A stretch of DNA of 64,000 nt from Cutibacterium equinum. Its GTDB lineage: Bacteria > Actinomycetota > Actinomycetes > Propionibacteriales > Propionibacteriaceae. Both the position numbers and the translations under genes were made by a program. How positions within the stretch are numbered: the first letter of the stretch is position 1; each line of letters begins with the position of its first letter. Positions 8,171 through 19,261 of the stretch are shown one piece after another. Location of the stretch: the NCBI RefSeq assembly GCF_028021195.1, contig NZ_CP115668.1, positions 1,984,001-2,048,000 of the forward strand, given 5' to 3'. The notes below the pieces were generated by a model that saw only the letters and a program-made list of their open reading frames with translations, made no database searches and was not told where the DNA came from.

Positions 8171-9745
8171 ATGCTTGACAGCGCCCTGACCACCCAGCTC
8201 AAGACCTACCTCGAGATGGTGCGCGAGCCCATCATCCTGGTGCCCTCCCCCTACCGGGGAGACGACGCCACGAAGTCGTCGAAGTCAGCTCAGATGGACG
8301 AGCTCCTTGCCGAGATCGCCGCCCTTTCGGACAAGGTGAGCGTCGGTGAGCCCGTGGACAATGAGCGCACCCCGTCCTTCGCCATCACCCGACCCGGTTC
8401 CCAGATCGATGTCCGCTTCGCTGGTCTGCCGATGGGCCACGAGTTCACCTCTTTGGTGCTGGCTCTGCTCCAGGTCGGCGGCCACCCCGTCAAGGATGAG
8501 CAGTCCCTCATTGACGCGGTGCGCGCGGTCAAGGGCGAGCACCATTTCGTCACCTACATGTCGCTGACCTGCCAGAACTGCCCGACGGTGGTGCAGGCCC
8601 TCAACGCGATGGCCGTCCTCAACCCGAATATCCACCACACGGCCGTCGAGGGTGGCACCCACACCGACGAGGTCGAGGCCAAGGGAATCGCCTCGGTGCC
8701 AGCCATCTACCTTGACGGCGAAGACTGGGGTTCAGGCCGCATGGACATGGCCGAAATCCTCGAACGTCTTGACGCCGACGCGGCTCAGGGAGCCAAGGAA
8801 AACCTGTCCGAGCGTGACCCCTACGACGTGCTCGTCGTCGGCGCTGGTCCTGCCGGTGCTGCGGCTGCCGTTTATGCCGCCCGCAAGGGCATTCGCACCG
8901 CGATGGTCGGGTCTCGGATCGGCGGTCAGGTGCTCGACACCGAGGCCATCGACAACCTCATCTCGGTGCCTCACACCACTGGCCCGAAACTGGCCGACGC
9001 CTTGCGTGCCCACGCCAACGACTACGACATCGACATCGTCGAGCGTCAGACCGCTACTGGCCTCGAAACCGCCGACGGCATGACGACCGTGCATCTGACC
9101 GACGGCGACCTGCGCGCCCGCTCGGTTGTCCTCGCGACCGGCGCGCGCTGGCGCAACCTCGGCGTTCCTGGCGAGGAGGAGTACCGCACCAAGGGTGTGA
9201 CCTACTGCCCACACTGCGACGGGCCGCTGTTCAAGGGCAAGAAGGTCGCCGTCGTCGGTGGCGGAAACTCCGGCATCGAGGCAGCCATCGACCTGGCCGG
9301 TGTCGTCGACCACGTCACCGTCGTCGAGTTCCTTGACGTTCTCAAGGCCGACGACGTGCTGCTGCGCACCCTCAAGTCCCTGCCGAACATCGACGTCATC
9401 ACCTCGGCTCGCACCACCCAGATCGTGGGAGACGGCTCCAAGGTGACCGGACTGGAGTACGAGGACCGCACCAACGGTGAGACCAAGTCCATCGAGCTGT
9501 CTGGCGTCTTCGTCCAGATCGGCCTGCTGCCCAACACCGAGTGGCTCGAGGGTGCTGTGGAGCGCACCGGACGCGGTGAGATCGTCGTCGACGAGCGCGG
9601 CACCACCTCGGTGCCGGGCGTATTCGCTGCCGGTGACTGCACGACCCAGCCCTACAAGCAGATCATCATCTCGATGGGTGCTGGCGCGACGGCGGCTCTT
9701 GGGGCGTTCGATCACCTCATTCGCCAGAACCCCACGCAAAGCTGA
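8171..9745 (+). CDS. ahpF: Alkyl hydroperoxide reductase subunit F (NADH:peroxiredoxin reductase)
   Basis: The protein has 524 residues and full AhpF architecture. An N-terminal tandem thioredoxin-like domain carries [14 protein letters not shown] (Cys134/Cys137), and a thioredoxin-reductase-like half has the FAD motif [19 protein letters not shown], the second active disulfide TYCPHCDGP (Cys346/Cys349), the NADH fold [19 protein letters not shown] and a closing [16 protein letters not shown]. Electrons flow from NADH through FAD and both disulfides to AhpC. The ATG at 8171 follows CAGGAGAA. It is co-directional with ahpC and six bases upstream of oxyR. Confidence 0.97.
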   Translation: MLDSALTTQLKTYLEMVREPIILVPSPYRGDDATKSSKSAQMDELLAEIAALSDKVSVGEPVDNERTPSFAITRPGSQIDVRFAGLPMGHEFTSLVLALLQVGGHPVKDEQSLIDAVRAVKGEHHFVTYMSLTCQNCPTVVQALNAMAVLNPNIHHTAVEGGTHTDEVEAKGIASVPAIYLDGEDWGSGRMDMAEILERLDADAAQGAKENLSERDPYDVLVVGAGPAGAAAAVYAARKGIRTAMVGSRIGGQVLDTEAIDNLISVPHTTGPKLADALRAHANDYDIDIVERQTATGLETADGMTTVHLTDGDLRARSVVLATGARWRNLGVPGEEEYRTKGVTYCPHCDGPLFKGKKVAVVGGGNSGIEAAIDLAGVVDHVTVVEFLDVLKADDVLLRTLKSLPNIDVITSARTTQIVGDGSKVTGLEYEDRTNGETKSIELSGVFVQIGLLPNTEWLEGAVERTGRGEIVVDERGTTSVPGVFAAGDCTTQPYKQIIISMGAGATAALGAFDHLIRQNPTQS

Positions 9746-9751
9746 CCTCGC

Positions 9752-10702
9752 GTGAACCTTCGTGATCTGAGGTACCTCGTCGCCCTGGCCGAGGAACACC
9801 ACTTCGGCCGGGCAGCGGCGTCGTGTGGCGTCAGTCAACCGACCCTGTCGACGCAGGTTCATCGGCTCGAGACCGAGCTCGGTGTGCCGCTGGTCGTCAA
9901 GGCGGGACGACGCATCGAGATCACGCCGGTGGGCGAGCGTATTGTTCAGACCGCTCGGGAAATGCTGGTGTTGGCTGACGACATTCGGACCTTGGCCTTG
10001 GACGAATCGAACCGGGCGACCCACCAGCTTGGGGTTGGGGTTTTCCCCACCCTGGGGCCGTTCCTGCTGCCCCGCGTCATCGCCCGTTTCGACCAGCACG
10101 ACCCCGGTGTCAACATCCACGTCGTGGAGAAACGCACGGCTCACTTGCTGGAGGCCGTCCACCGAGGGGATCTTGACGTCGCCGTGGTTGCGGCTCCTGT
10201 CACCGACGAGACACTGACGGTGATTCCGGTCTTCCGTGAGGAGTTCCTGTTGGTGACAGGTGTTGACGACGAGTTGGCCCATGACGAGGGGCCTATCGAT
10301 CCCCGTGGCATCCCCACCGATGGACTCATCCTGATGTCGGAGGGGCACTGTTTGCGTGACCAAGTGCTCGAGGTGTGCAGCCCGTCGCATCCAATGCCAT
10401 CGGATGGTCTGTCGGCAGGGTCGCTATCGACGATCCGCGAGCTGGTGTCAGTGGGGGCCGGACGAACGCTGATGCCACGCAGTGCGGTGTCGGCGCCCAA
10501 GCCGAAGGACCCCCGCATCGTCATTCGGGAGTTCACCCCGCCTCGACCCCACCGCGACATCGTCGTGTGCGGCAGGCCTGGGACGATGGCACGTCCATCG
10601 GTCCTCGCCCTGGTCAACATCTTGCGGAGTCTGCCCGGCGATATCGTCGAGCCGCTGGGAGTCGATGGGGCGACGCTTTGCTCCCATGGCCTGGGGAACT
10701 GA
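9752..10702 (+). CDS. oxyR: OxyR peroxide-sensing LysR-family regulator
   Basis: This 316-residue LysR-type regulator has an N-terminal winged helix (MNLRDLRYLVALAEEHHFGR through LSTQVHRLETELGV). Its C-terminal sensor domain carries LMSEGHCLRDQVLEVC, whose Cys200 and Cys209 match the redox-active Cys199 and Cys208 of E. coli OxyR almost residue for residue. Peroxide should form this disulfide and switch DNA binding. It starts with GTG six bases after ahpF and probably shares its transcript. The ATAG-N7-CTAT sites in front of ahpC are its likely targets. In some actinobacteria OxyR acts as a repressor, and the site position here would allow that. Confidence 0.95.
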   Translation: MNLRDLRYLVALAEEHHFGRAAASCGVSQPTLSTQVHRLETELGVPLVVKAGRRIEITPVGERIVQTAREMLVLADDIRTLALDESNRATHQLGVGVFPTLGPFLLPRVIARFDQHDPGVNIHVVEKRTAHLLEAVHRGDLDVAVVAAPVTDETLTVIPVFREEFLLVTGVDDELAHDEGPIDPRGIPTDGLILMSEGHCLRDQVLEVCSPSHPMPSDGLSAGSLSTIRELVSVGAGRTLMPRSAVSAPKPKDPRIVIREFTPPRPHRDIVVCGRPGTMARPSVLALVNILRSLPGDIVEPLGVDGATLCSHGLGN

Positions 10703-10775
10703 GGGTCCTGGCCTGGTTGCATTCCCCGACCCCGTAGACTTCCCCCGGTCTGATCGCACTCCCCCTTTTCGCACC

Positions 10776-10836
10776 TGCGCCAGTTGTGCCCCACCTGCGC
10801 CAAAAAATCTGGCGCAGGTGGGGCACAACTGGCGCA
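10776..10836. repeat. Hairpin element: 27-bp perfect inverted repeat, 7-nt loop
   Basis: The left arm (10776-10802) begins TGCGCCAGTTGTGCCCCACC and ends TGCGCCA. The right arm (10810-10836) is its exact reverse complement, and the loop is AAAAATC. The same architecture recurs at 54210-54270 with two compensated base-pair changes. A third single-arm copy is at 10883-10910. Confidence 0.95.
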
Positions 10837-10882
10837 ACTAGGTCAGTGCAGCAGCCGAGGAATGGATGGGCTGCATAGTTTC

Positions 10883-10910
10883 GGCGCAGGTGGGGCACAA
10901 CTGGCGCAGG
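10883..10910. repeat. Single copy of the hairpin-arm motif
   Basis: This is the right-arm sequence of the neighbouring hairpin (GGCGCAGGTGGGGCACAACT followed by GGCGCAGG) without a partner arm. It shares the GGGGCAC core of the nearby hairpin rather than the GAGACAC core of the distant locus. Confidence 0.9.
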
Positions 10911-10919
10911 TAATAGGGG

Positions 10920-11050
10920 TCGGGACCGTCTATAGCAGGGTCGGGACCGTCTATCGCGGGTGAGGGTAGTCGGTCGCGGAGTGGGGATGATCTAGTGAGG
11001 ATGATCTATAGCGGGCGAGGGCCGTCGGTCGCGGAGTGGGGACCGTCGGC
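10920..11050. repeat. Degenerate short direct repeats
   Basis: Variants of TCGGGACCGTCTAT, GATGATCTA and CGGTCGCGGAGTGGGGA each recur two or more times in about 130 bases. The array is imperfect and has no clear single period. Confidence 0.6.
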
Positions 11051-11150
11051 ACCGCGACAACGCCCCCATCGTCCTCAGTCTCAGCCCGGACGCGCCCTCA
11101 CCCCGTGGCCCCGTCCCCAGGCTCGTCCCGGAGCTGGCCGTGGGACAAAG

Positions 11151-11179
11151 ATCGCGGCGGACACGTGGTCCGCCGCGAT
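11151..11179 (-). terminator. Terminator of purB
   Basis: A 12-bp perfect stem (ATCGCGGCGGAC ... GTCCGCCGCGAT) with a 5-nt loop is followed on the minus strand by CTTTGT. It lies 36 bases after the purB stop. Confidence 0.65.
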
Positions 11180-11214
11180 GCACCGTGTGACCCGAGATCA
11201 CCCAATCCGCACGG

Positions 11215-12648
11215 TCACAGCACCAGCCCAGGCAGGTAGCTGGCAGCCTCCGGGTACTCCCGGACGATGTCCTCAACCTTGGCGCACAGCGCCTCGACCT
11301 GATCCTGAGCCCCACCGGTGAGATCCAACGGCGAGGAGACGAGACCGCGCAACTGCTCCTTGGTCAGCGGGATCCGCGGGTCGGCAGCCAGACGGGCGAA
11401 CAGATCGTTCTCGGTCGTGCCGGTCTCACGCATCTCCAGGGCGAGGGCCACGGAGTGTTCCTTGATGGCCTCGTGGGCGTCCTCACGACCGACTCCGGCG
11501 CGCACGCACGCCATGAGGACCTTTGTCGTCGTCAGGAAGGGCAGGTAACGCTCCAACTCGGCCTCGATGACGGCCGGGAAGGCCCCGAACTCGCCCAGGA
11601 TCGTCAGGAAGGTCTCGAAGGCCCCGTCGATGGCATAGAAGGAATCCGGCAGGGCGACACGGCGCACCACAGAGCAGGAGACGTCCCCCTCATTCCACTG
11701 CACACCAGCCAGACCCGTGGCCATGGTGAGGTACCCGCGCAACACGACGAGGAAGCCGTTGACTCGCTCACACGAGCGGGCATTCATCTTGTGCGGCATG
11801 GCCGAGGACCCGACCTGGCCAGGCTTGAACCCCTCAGTGACGAGCTCGTTGCCAGCCATGAGGCGGATCGACGTCGCCAGGTTCGACGGCCCCGACAGCA
11901 CCTGTACCAGGGTCGAGATGACCTCAAAGTCCAAGGACCTGGGGTAGATCTGGCCGGTCGAGGTCAGTACCTGGTTGAAGCCGAGGTGATCGGCGACCCG
12001 ACGCTCCAGCTCGTCAAGCTTGGAGGCGTCCCCGCCGAGCAGGTCGAGCATGTCCTGAGAGGTTCCCATCGGCCCCTTGATCCCGCGAGCCGGGTAGCGC
12101 TCGATGAGCTCGTTGACGTGATCCCACGCCACCAGCATCTCGTCGATGGTGGTCGCAAACCTCTTGCCCAGGGTCGTCACCTGGGCGGCAACGTTGTGGG
12201 ACCGACCAGCGATCGGCTGATCCGAGTACTGGGCAGCCAGTCGGGCCAGCTGGTTGAGGGTGGCGACCATCCTCTCGCGCACCAGCTTCAGCGACTCCAG
12301 CACCTGCATCTGTTCGATGTTCTCGGTGAGGTCGCGGCTCGTCATGCCCTTGTGGATGTGCTCATGGCCGGCCAGGGCGTTGAACTCCTCGATCCGCGCC
12401 TTGACGTCGTGCCGTGTGATGGCCTCACGCTCGGCGATCGAGTCCAGGTCGACCTTGTCGAGAACAGCCTGGTAGTCGGCCAGCACCTGTTCGGGATCGT
12501 CGCCTCCGAAACTGACGCCGAGGTCCGCCTGGGCCTCGAGGACGGCCAGCCACAGCCTGCGCTCGGCACGGATCTTGTTCTCCGGGGTCCAGATGGAACG
12601 CATCTGCGAGGACGCGTAACGGGTGGCAAGGATGTTGGGAACGCTCAT
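11215..12648 (-). CDS. purB: Adenylosuccinate lyase
   Basis: The 477-residue fumarase/aspartase-superfamily enzyme splits SAICAR to AICAR and adenylosuccinate to AMP, releasing fumarate. The signature loop is GSSAMPHKMNARSCERVNGF, with the mobile catalytic Ser; HNVAAQVTTLGKR and KGMTSRDLTENIEQ are further active-site segments. Its ATG overlaps the purD stop by four bases (ATGA), so the two are translationally coupled. The length is near that of the actinobacterial long form. A strong hairpin ends the unit. Confidence 0.95.
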   Translation of the reverse strand: MSVPNILATRYASSQMRSIWTPENKIRAERRLWLAVLEAQADLGVSFGGDDPEQVLADYQAVLDKVDLDSIAEREAITRHDVKARIEEFNALAGHEHIHKGMTSRDLTENIEQMQVLESLKLVRERMVATLNQLARLAAQYSDQPIAGRSHNVAAQVTTLGKRFATTIDEMLVAWDHVNELIERYPARGIKGPMGTSQDMLDLLGGDASKLDELERRVADHLGFNQVLTSTGQIYPRSLDFEVISTLVQVLSGPSNLATSIRLMAGNELVTEGFKPGQVGSSAMPHKMNARSCERVNGFLVVLRGYLTMATGLAGVQWNEGDVSCSVVRRVALPDSFYAIDGAFETFLTILGEFGAFPAVIEAELERYLPFLTTTKVLMACVRAGVGREDAHEAIKEHSVALALEMRETGTTENDLFARLAADPRIPLTKEQLRGLVSSPLDLTGGAQDQVEALCAKVEDIVREYPEAASYLPGLVL

Positions 12649-13967
12649 GAGTTCTCCCCGTCGGTCGGGTTACTGGGATGGGTTGCGGGTTGGGGCGTGA
12701 GTCCGTCGGTCATCTCGTCATCGGCCTCGAGCTCAGCTGCGCCAAGGGCAATGTCAGTACGGTGGAATCCGCCGGCCACCTCGAGCTGGTCGACCCTGGT
12801 GTAGGCATCGGTTCGGGCTCCGGCAAGGGTCTCCCCGTGACCGAGCACGACGAGGACACGGCCACCGCTGGTGACCAGCCCGTCGCCCTCGATGCGAGTA
12901 CCGGCGTGCAGGACGTCCTCGTCGTCGACCGGGGCAACGACTCGGCGTCCCTTCACCGGGGATGCAGGATACCCCTCACTCGCCATGACGACACCGACAG
13001 CCGCGCCACGACGGAAGCGCAGCCCATCGACTCCCGACAGGTCACCACGGGCGGCCGCCAGCATGATCTGCGCCAGCGGGGACTCCACCATGCTGAGCAG
13101 CGGCTCGGTTTCCGGATCACCGAAACGGACGTTGAACTCCACAACCTTCGGACCCTCCGACGTCAGGGCCAGGCCCACGTACAGCAGGCCCATGAACGGG
13201 GTGCCGCGATCATTCATGGCTGCCAGCGTCGGGGAAATCACCGTCGTCGCCACCGTCTCGACGAGGTCGTCGGGCGCCCAGGGCAGCGGTGTGTATGCGC
13301 CCATACCGCCGGTATTGGGGCCGACCCCGCCATCGCCGACCCGCTTGAAGTCCTGGGCCGGTTGCATGGGAAGGGCGCGCTGCCCGTCGCAGATCGCGAA
13401 GAGGCTCACCTCGGGGCCGTCGAGATACTCCTCGACGACCACCTGGTGGCCAGCCTTGAGGCAATGCTCGGCATGAGCCAGGGCCTCGGCACGGTCATCG
13501 GTGACGACAACTCCCTTGCCGCCTGCGAGCCCGTCATCCTTGACGACGTGGGGAGCTGCGAATTCGTCGAGGGCTGCCCCCACCGAGTCAAGGTCACCGC
13601 AGGATCGAGAGGCGGCAGTGGGAACCCCCGCAGCAGCCATGACCTCCTTGGCGAAAGCCTTCGAGCCCTCCAGTCGAGCAGCTTCGGCGCTGGGACCGAA
13701 GCAATCGATCCCGGCGTCACGAAGGGCGTCCGCCACCCCCGCAACCAGTGGGGCCTCCGGGCCGACGACGACAAGATCGGCGCCGACGTCGCGGGCAAGG
13801 GCGACGACGGCGCCCTTGTCGCATGGGTCGATCGGATGGTTCGTGGCGAAGGATGCCGTCCCGGGGTTACCGGGAGCGACATGGACGGCAGCAACCTGTG
13901 GGTCACGGCGGCACGCCAGGGCGAGGGCGTGCTCGCGACCACCAGACCCGAGGACGAGAACAGTCAT
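12645..13967 (-). CDS. purD: Phosphoribosylamine-glycine ligase (GARS)
   Basis: This ATP-grasp enzyme of 440 residues makes glycinamide ribonucleotide from phosphoribosylamine and glycine. The N-terminus MTVLVLGSGGREHALALACR is the standard start, which is why ATG 13967 is chosen over a GTG five codons upstream. HVVKDDGLAGGKGVVV is the ATP-grasp lid, GGVGPNTGGMGAYTPLPW the substrate-binding segment and EFNVRFGDPETEPLL the metal-binding segment. The C-terminus has a non-conserved tail. The stop overlaps purB by four bases. No strong ribosome site is visible. Confidence 0.95.
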   Translation of the reverse strand: MTVLVLGSGGREHALALACRRDPQVAAVHVAPGNPGTASFATNHPIDPCDKGAVVALARDVGADLVVVGPEAPLVAGVADALRDAGIDCFGPSAEAARLEGSKAFAKEVMAAAGVPTAASRSCGDLDSVGAALDEFAAPHVVKDDGLAGGKGVVVTDDRAEALAHAEHCLKAGHQVVVEEYLDGPEVSLFAICDGQRALPMQPAQDFKRVGDGGVGPNTGGMGAYTPLPWAPDDLVETVATTVISPTLAAMNDRGTPFMGLLYVGLALTSEGPKVVEFNVRFGDPETEPLLSMVESPLAQIMLAAARGDLSGVDGLRFRRGAAVGVVMASEGYPASPVKGRRVVAPVDDEDVLHAGTRIEGDGLVTSGGRVLVVLGHGETLAGARTDAYTRVDQLEVAGGFHRTDIALGAAELEADDEMTDGLTPQPATHPSNPTDGENS

Positions 13968-14055
13968 GCTGGACACAACCACAAGCGTAGAGGGTCACCA
14001 CGACAGGTTGACGCCGCCACCGCCCCGGCACGCAAGACGGACGCAGAACCGCCCG

Positions 14056-14709
14056 TCAGTGGCCCAGAGCGTTGAGCATGTCCTCGAACTCCTCGACAGG
14101 GCCGAGGCCATCGTCGAGGTCGGTGTGAGAGGACTGGCCTGGGACGGGTTCCTCGTTGCCGCTGTCACCCTCGTCGCGTCCCGGAGTGTTGGTCCCACCG
14201 ACGAGCAGTCGGGTGAAGGCCCGGGCTGCCCGGTCGATGCGTCGGTCCAAGGCTGACGGGTTTCCCCAGTCCTCCGTGGCGGCGAACACCGACACGGGCG
14301 AGACGAGGGCGTGGTGGTAGTGCAGTGAGGCGACGACGTCGCGGTCCATGACGAGGCTGTGACGGGCTGTCCCTCCGGTGGCCCCCACGAGCATCGGCTT
14401 ACCCTCCAAGACCCCCTCATCGAGGACTTCGAAGAACAGATGGAACACCGCGGCGGCATGAGCGTTGTACACCGGGGTCACGACCACCAGCCCGTCAGCA
14501 CCGCTGATGGATTCCTGAGCCTTCGTGACGCTGGCTGATCGCACCCCGGTGAATTCGGCGTTGAGAAGGTCGTGGCCCAGATCACGCACCTCAATGACCT
14601 CAACCTCAGCATCGGAAACCTGCTGAGTGATCTGGGAGACCAGACGGTCAACCAGCATTCGGGTCGAGGAGGGCTGTCCCAGTCCTGCACTGATGGCAAC
14701 AATCTTCAT
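14056..14709 (-). CDS. NADPH-dependent FMN reductase (CE1759-like)
   Basis: The 217-residue flavodoxin-fold protein starts MKIVAISAGLGQPSSTRMLV, the phosphate-binding loop of the FMN reductase family, and has DGLVVVTPVYNAHAAAVFH as the flavin and NAD contact. The gene begins one base after the stop of the luciferase-like monooxygenase, so the two form a functional pair: this enzyme probably supplies reduced FMN. The last 45 residues are acidic and poorly conserved. The substrate of the partner, and hence the pathway, is unknown. Confidence 0.85.
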   Translation of the reverse strand: MKIVAISAGLGQPSSTRMLVDRLVSQITQQVSDAEVEVIEVRDLGHDLLNAEFTGVRSASVTKAQESISGADGLVVVTPVYNAHAAAVFHLFFEVLDEGVLEGKPMLVGATGGTARHSLVMDRDVVASLHYHHALVSPVSVFAATEDWGNPSALDRRIDRAARAFTRLLVGGTNTPGRDEGDSGNEEPVPGQSSHTDLDDGLGPVEEFEDMLNALGH

Positions 14710-14710
14710 G

Positions 14711-15907
14711 TCAGTTCCTGTCCGAGGTTCCCGTCACCGCGTCGCCAGGGGTGAAACGGTACTCGTCGCTGTGCTTGCCCTGAGCCGCCACGAGGGACTC
14801 ATGGGTGGGGGCATCCGGGATGTCAGCGGGGCGACCCTCCGCGAACCCCTTGCGCAGCTCCGGAAGGATCTCGCCCAGCATGTCCATCTGCTCCAGCACC
14901 GTCTTGAGCGGCAGACCCGCGTGATCGATGAGGAACAGCTGACGCTGGTAGTGACCGACGTGATCCTTGAACGACAACGTCCTCTCGAGGACCTGCTGGG
15001 GCGACCCGACGGTCAACGGGGTGGCCGAGGTGAACTCCTCCAGGCTGGGGCCGTGGCCGTAGACCGGGGCGTTGTCGAAGTAGGGACGGAACTCGCGCAC
15101 GGCATCCTGGGAGTTCTTTCGCATGAAGAACTGGCCTCCCAGTCCGACGATGGCGTCTTCAGGACGGCCGTGACCGTAGTGGGCGTAGCGAGCCCGGTAT
15201 CGCTCGATCATGCGCTGCGTGTGGTCCATCGTCCAGAAAATGTTGTTGTGGAAGAACCCGTCACCGTAGTAGGCGGCCTGTTCGGGGATCTCTGGGGAAC
15301 GAATTGAGCCGTGCCAGACGAAGGGGGCCACGTCGTCGAGGGGACGCGGGGTCGACGTGAACGACTGCAACGGAGTGCGGAAGTTCCCGCTCCAGTTCAC
15401 GATGTCGTTGCGCCACAGCTGATGGAGCAGGTCGTAGTTTTCCAGGGTGAGCTTGATGCCGTCGCGGATGTCACGGCCAAACCAGGGGTAGACCGGGCCG
15501 GTGTTGCCCCTGCCCAGCATGAGATCGACACGCCCGTCAGCGAGGTGCTGGGCATAGGCGTAGTCCTCGGCCAGACGCACCGGGTCGTTGGTGGTGATGA
15601 GGGTGGTCGCCGTCGACAGGATGATCCGCTTGGTCATCGCAGCGAGGTGGGCCATGAGGATCGGCGGATTGGCGGGAGCCACGAATGGCGGGTTGTGATG
15701 CTCACCGGTGGCGAAGACGTCCAAGCCGATGTCCTCGGCCTTGCGGGCAATGGTGACGGTGTTCTTGATGCGTTCGTGCTCGGTGGGGGTCTGGCCTGTC
15801 GTGGGATCGGTCGTCACGTCCCCGATGCTGAAGACGCCAATCTGGACGGGAACCCGATCGGCAGGGGCGGGGGTGTGTTCGGCGTGAGGCTGGGCGTCTG
15901 TGCTCAT
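14711..15907 (-). CDS. Luciferase-like flavin-dependent monooxygenase (CE1758-like)
   Basis: The 398-residue LLM-class oxidoreductase uses reduced FMN and oxygen. It shows the TIM-barrel features of bacterial luciferases: VQIGVFSIGDV at the first strand, EDIGLDVFATGEHHNPPF, LSTATTLITTNDPVRLAEDYA and RVDLMLGRGNTGPVYPWFG. The N-terminal 20 residues and the last 40 are low-complexity tails. It is the first gene of a two-gene unit with the FMN reductase. Such pairs are common in corynebacteria and propionibacteria, and their physiological substrate is not known to me. Confidence 0.88.
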   Translation of the reverse strand: MSTDAQPHAEHTPAPADRVPVQIGVFSIGDVTTDPTTGQTPTEHERIKNTVTIARKAEDIGLDVFATGEHHNPPFVAPANPPILMAHLAAMTKRIILSTATTLITTNDPVRLAEDYAYAQHLADGRVDLMLGRGNTGPVYPWFGRDIRDGIKLTLENYDLLHQLWRNDIVNWSGNFRTPLQSFTSTPRPLDDVAPFVWHGSIRSPEIPEQAAYYGDGFFHNNIFWTMDHTQRMIERYRARYAHYGHGRPEDAIVGLGGQFFMRKNSQDAVREFRPYFDNAPVYGHGPSLEEFTSATPLTVGSPQQVLERTLSFKDHVGHYQRQLFLIDHAGLPLKTVLEQMDMLGEILPELRKGFAEGRPADIPDAPTHESLVAAQGKHSDEYRFTPGDAVTGTSDRN

Positions 15908-15993
15908 GAGGGAACTCCTATCGACTCAGGTAGTTGACATGACACCTACCATAACGTCACATCTCCCCCGTGTGTTCCCGTCAACGGGAAAAA

Positions 15994-17361
<1,368 letters not shown>

Positions 17362-17449
17362 TTACGTGGTCGCTACGACAATGACGGCGCCGGACCGGGC
17401 AGCGGAAGGTTTCCCCACGTCGGGTGGGCGTGCGTCGTCATGACGTCGA

Positions 17450-18373
17450 TCAGGCCTCGGCCGCCCCGCCCTCACTCGTGGTCCGTTCATCGACATCGTC
17501 ACCCTCAGAGGGCAGGACCGGGATCTCCAGCAGAATGAGACTTGCCCCTTCGAGAGGCAGACGCGAGGACAGCGGCCCGAAGTGCGGATCGCTGCGGTGC
17601 CCGTCAAAATTGACGCGCTTGTAACCGGCATCCTCGGCCCAACTGATGACTGCCGACATTGCCGAGGCGACGGCAGCGTCGCCGTCGGGGGTGTCGGCCT
17701 GCACCGTCTCTGCGACCACGGTTGGGTTCTCATCGACGAAGACGAAGGCGACCGCTGCCGGCTGGCCATCGATGAGGGCGACTCGGGTAGCTTCGGCGTC
17801 GAGGTCCTCAAGTTCCTGACGCAGGGCCTCGTGGGCGGCCTCACTGTCATCAACCGGTGACCAGGACTCGTGCATCCACACGTAGATCTGTTCCCACAGC
17901 GTCTCGAGCACCCCAGGGGCCAGCGTGGCACCTGAAATGGCCCCACCCGGACCCAGACTCACCTCTGCGAGGGACTCAATGGCACGGCCGAAATGGCGGC
18001 GCGGCAGCTCGAAAGGCGAGCAGTACGCATAGACCTCACCACCCAGGGACATGATGAACTTCTCGGCGTCGGAACCGGCGATGGCCTTGGTCGCCAGGGG
18101 ACGATCCACCCGCTGCTGGATCTGGCGCACCAGCCGGGTACCGATCAGACGCCCTCGGGAGTCGGGATGGACCTCGACGTCAATGAATCGACGGGTGCGG
18201 TGAACCACCGCCAACCACGACACTGCGTACCCAACAATTCGGTTCTCGTGGAGAGCCACCCTGGCGACGACGTCCGGACGGTCGATGAGATCAATGAGGG
18301 CGCCAGGTTCTCCGAAGGTGATCACCGTGACGTCTTCGGGCCGCATGTCGCGGAAAACAACGTGCTCGCTCAT
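17450..18373 (-). CDS. Tandem GNAT-family acetyltransferase-like protein
   Basis: This 307-residue protein appears to contain two GNAT-like halves. The first half has VHRTRRFIDVEVHPDSRGRLIGTRLVRQ (the acetyl-CoA binding R/G-rich loop near residues 65-92). The second has ATRVALIDGQPAAVAFVFVDENP and a final WAEDAGYKRVNFDGH. The second acetyl-CoA loop is degenerate, so only the N-terminal half may be catalytic. The substrate is unknown. AGGAGTG before ATG 18373 fixes the start. It is divergent from the FadR-type regulator. Confidence 0.75.
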   Translation of the reverse strand: MSEHVVFRDMRPEDVTVITFGEPGALIDLIDRPDVVARVALHENRIVGYAVSWLAVVHRTRRFIDVEVHPDSRGRLIGTRLVRQIQQRVDRPLATKAIAGSDAEKFIMSLGGEVYAYCSPFELPRRHFGRAIESLAEVSLGPGGAISGATLAPGVLETLWEQIYVWMHESWSPVDDSEAAHEALRQELEDLDAEATRVALIDGQPAAVAFVFVDENPTVVAETVQADTPDGDAAVASAMSAVISWAEDAGYKRVNFDGHRSDPHFGPLSSRLPLEGASLILLEIPVLPSEGDDVDERTTSEGGAAEA

Positions 18374-18502
18374 GTCGCACTCCTGAGTCTGGGGACGCCT
18401 TTGACGTCGCTGTGTCTCCATTCTTCCGCCTTTTGCGCGCTCGCGTCGACCAAGGGGTTAATCCGGTATCGCGATCATGGCGATCATGAGATGATTAACG
18501 GC

Positions 18503-19225
18503 ATGTCAGATGAGAAGGACGCGGTCCATCTAGCCGATACCCTCAATCCGGCGGCACAACGGATGTTCGAGTGGATTCTGTCCTCGGATCTGACTCCGGG
18601 AGATCCGATTCCGATTGAGCAGGATCTGGCGACCCAGTTTGGAATGGCGCGGGGCACGGTCCGTGAAGCAGTGCGTGAGCTGCGGGCCTTGGGGATCATC
18701 GAGGTGCGTCGCGGTCTGGGAACATACCTGTCAACAGCCTCCGCGTCGACGATTCGTCCGGGGCTCGTCTACCGCAGCGTCAAGCAGATCAGTCATGGCG
18801 ATGACGGCACGAAGGATTTCACGGGACTACGCGAGATGGTGGAGGTGCGTGCGCTCATGGAGTGCTCGCTCATCGCCGAGGTCACCGGTCACATCAGCGC
18901 CGAAACTGGACATGCGCTCCATGCCCTTGCGGCGCGAATGGACGACCCGAACGACTCTGCCGCCGCCGATCGTCACTTTCACCGGCTGCTGTACGCGGAG
19001 ACGGACAATCAACTCGCTCGCGAGCTCATCGACGTGTTCTGGGACTCTCTCAACCTTGCCGGTCTCAGACTGCCGCCGACCAACACCGTCAAGGCAACTC
19101 GTGCCGCCCACGACCTCATTGCGGACTGTGTGGTCGGCAACGACCCGCAGGCCAGTCGCGACGCCATGTGGGACCACTTTGACGCCATCCGGGAGCGGCT
19201 TGGCAGAGCCGCCAACCAGCAGTGA
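18503..19225 (+). CDS. FadR-subfamily GntR regulator, likely controlling the sialic acid operon
   Basis: The protein has about 240 residues. A GntR winged helix (PGDPIPIEQDLATQFGMARG through GIIEVRRGLGTYL, about residues 28-75) is followed by an FCD effector domain whose metal/ligand histidines are in ADRHFHRLLYAET and AHDLIAD. It is convergent with nanE and about 9 kb from the first gene of the nan-like operon, whose promoter carries a 22-bp palindrome of the kind dimeric GntR proteins bind; control of that operon is inference. An ATG at 18491 is an equally possible start; neither has a strong ribosome site. Confidence 0.85.
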   Translation: MSDEKDAVHLADTLNPAAQRMFEWILSSDLTPGDPIPIEQDLATQFGMARGTVREAVRELRALGIIEVRRGLGTYLSTASASTIRPGLVYRSVKQISHGDDGTKDFTGLREMVEVRALMECSLIAEVTGHISAETGHALHALAARMDDPNDSAAADRHFHRLLYAETDNQLARELIDVFWDSLNLAGLRLPPTNTVKATRAAHDLIADCVVGNDPQASRDAMWDHFDAIRERLGRAANQQ

Positions 19226-19261
19226 CACACCCACAGCGACATGTTTCGAGCATGGCGAGTA

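Larger units (their letters stand above)
10703..11214. other. 512-bp intergenic region rich in repeats
   Basis: Between the convergent oxyR and purB genes there is no supportable coding sequence. The region holds a perfect 27-bp hairpin (10776-10836), one further single copy of the same motif (10883-10910), degenerate short direct repeats (about 10920-11050) and a terminator for purB (11151-11179). Confidence 0.85.

Noticed and set aside
11455-14075. Long plus-strand frames (449 and 465 residues)
   Set aside because: They are antisense to purB and purD and show no domain features.
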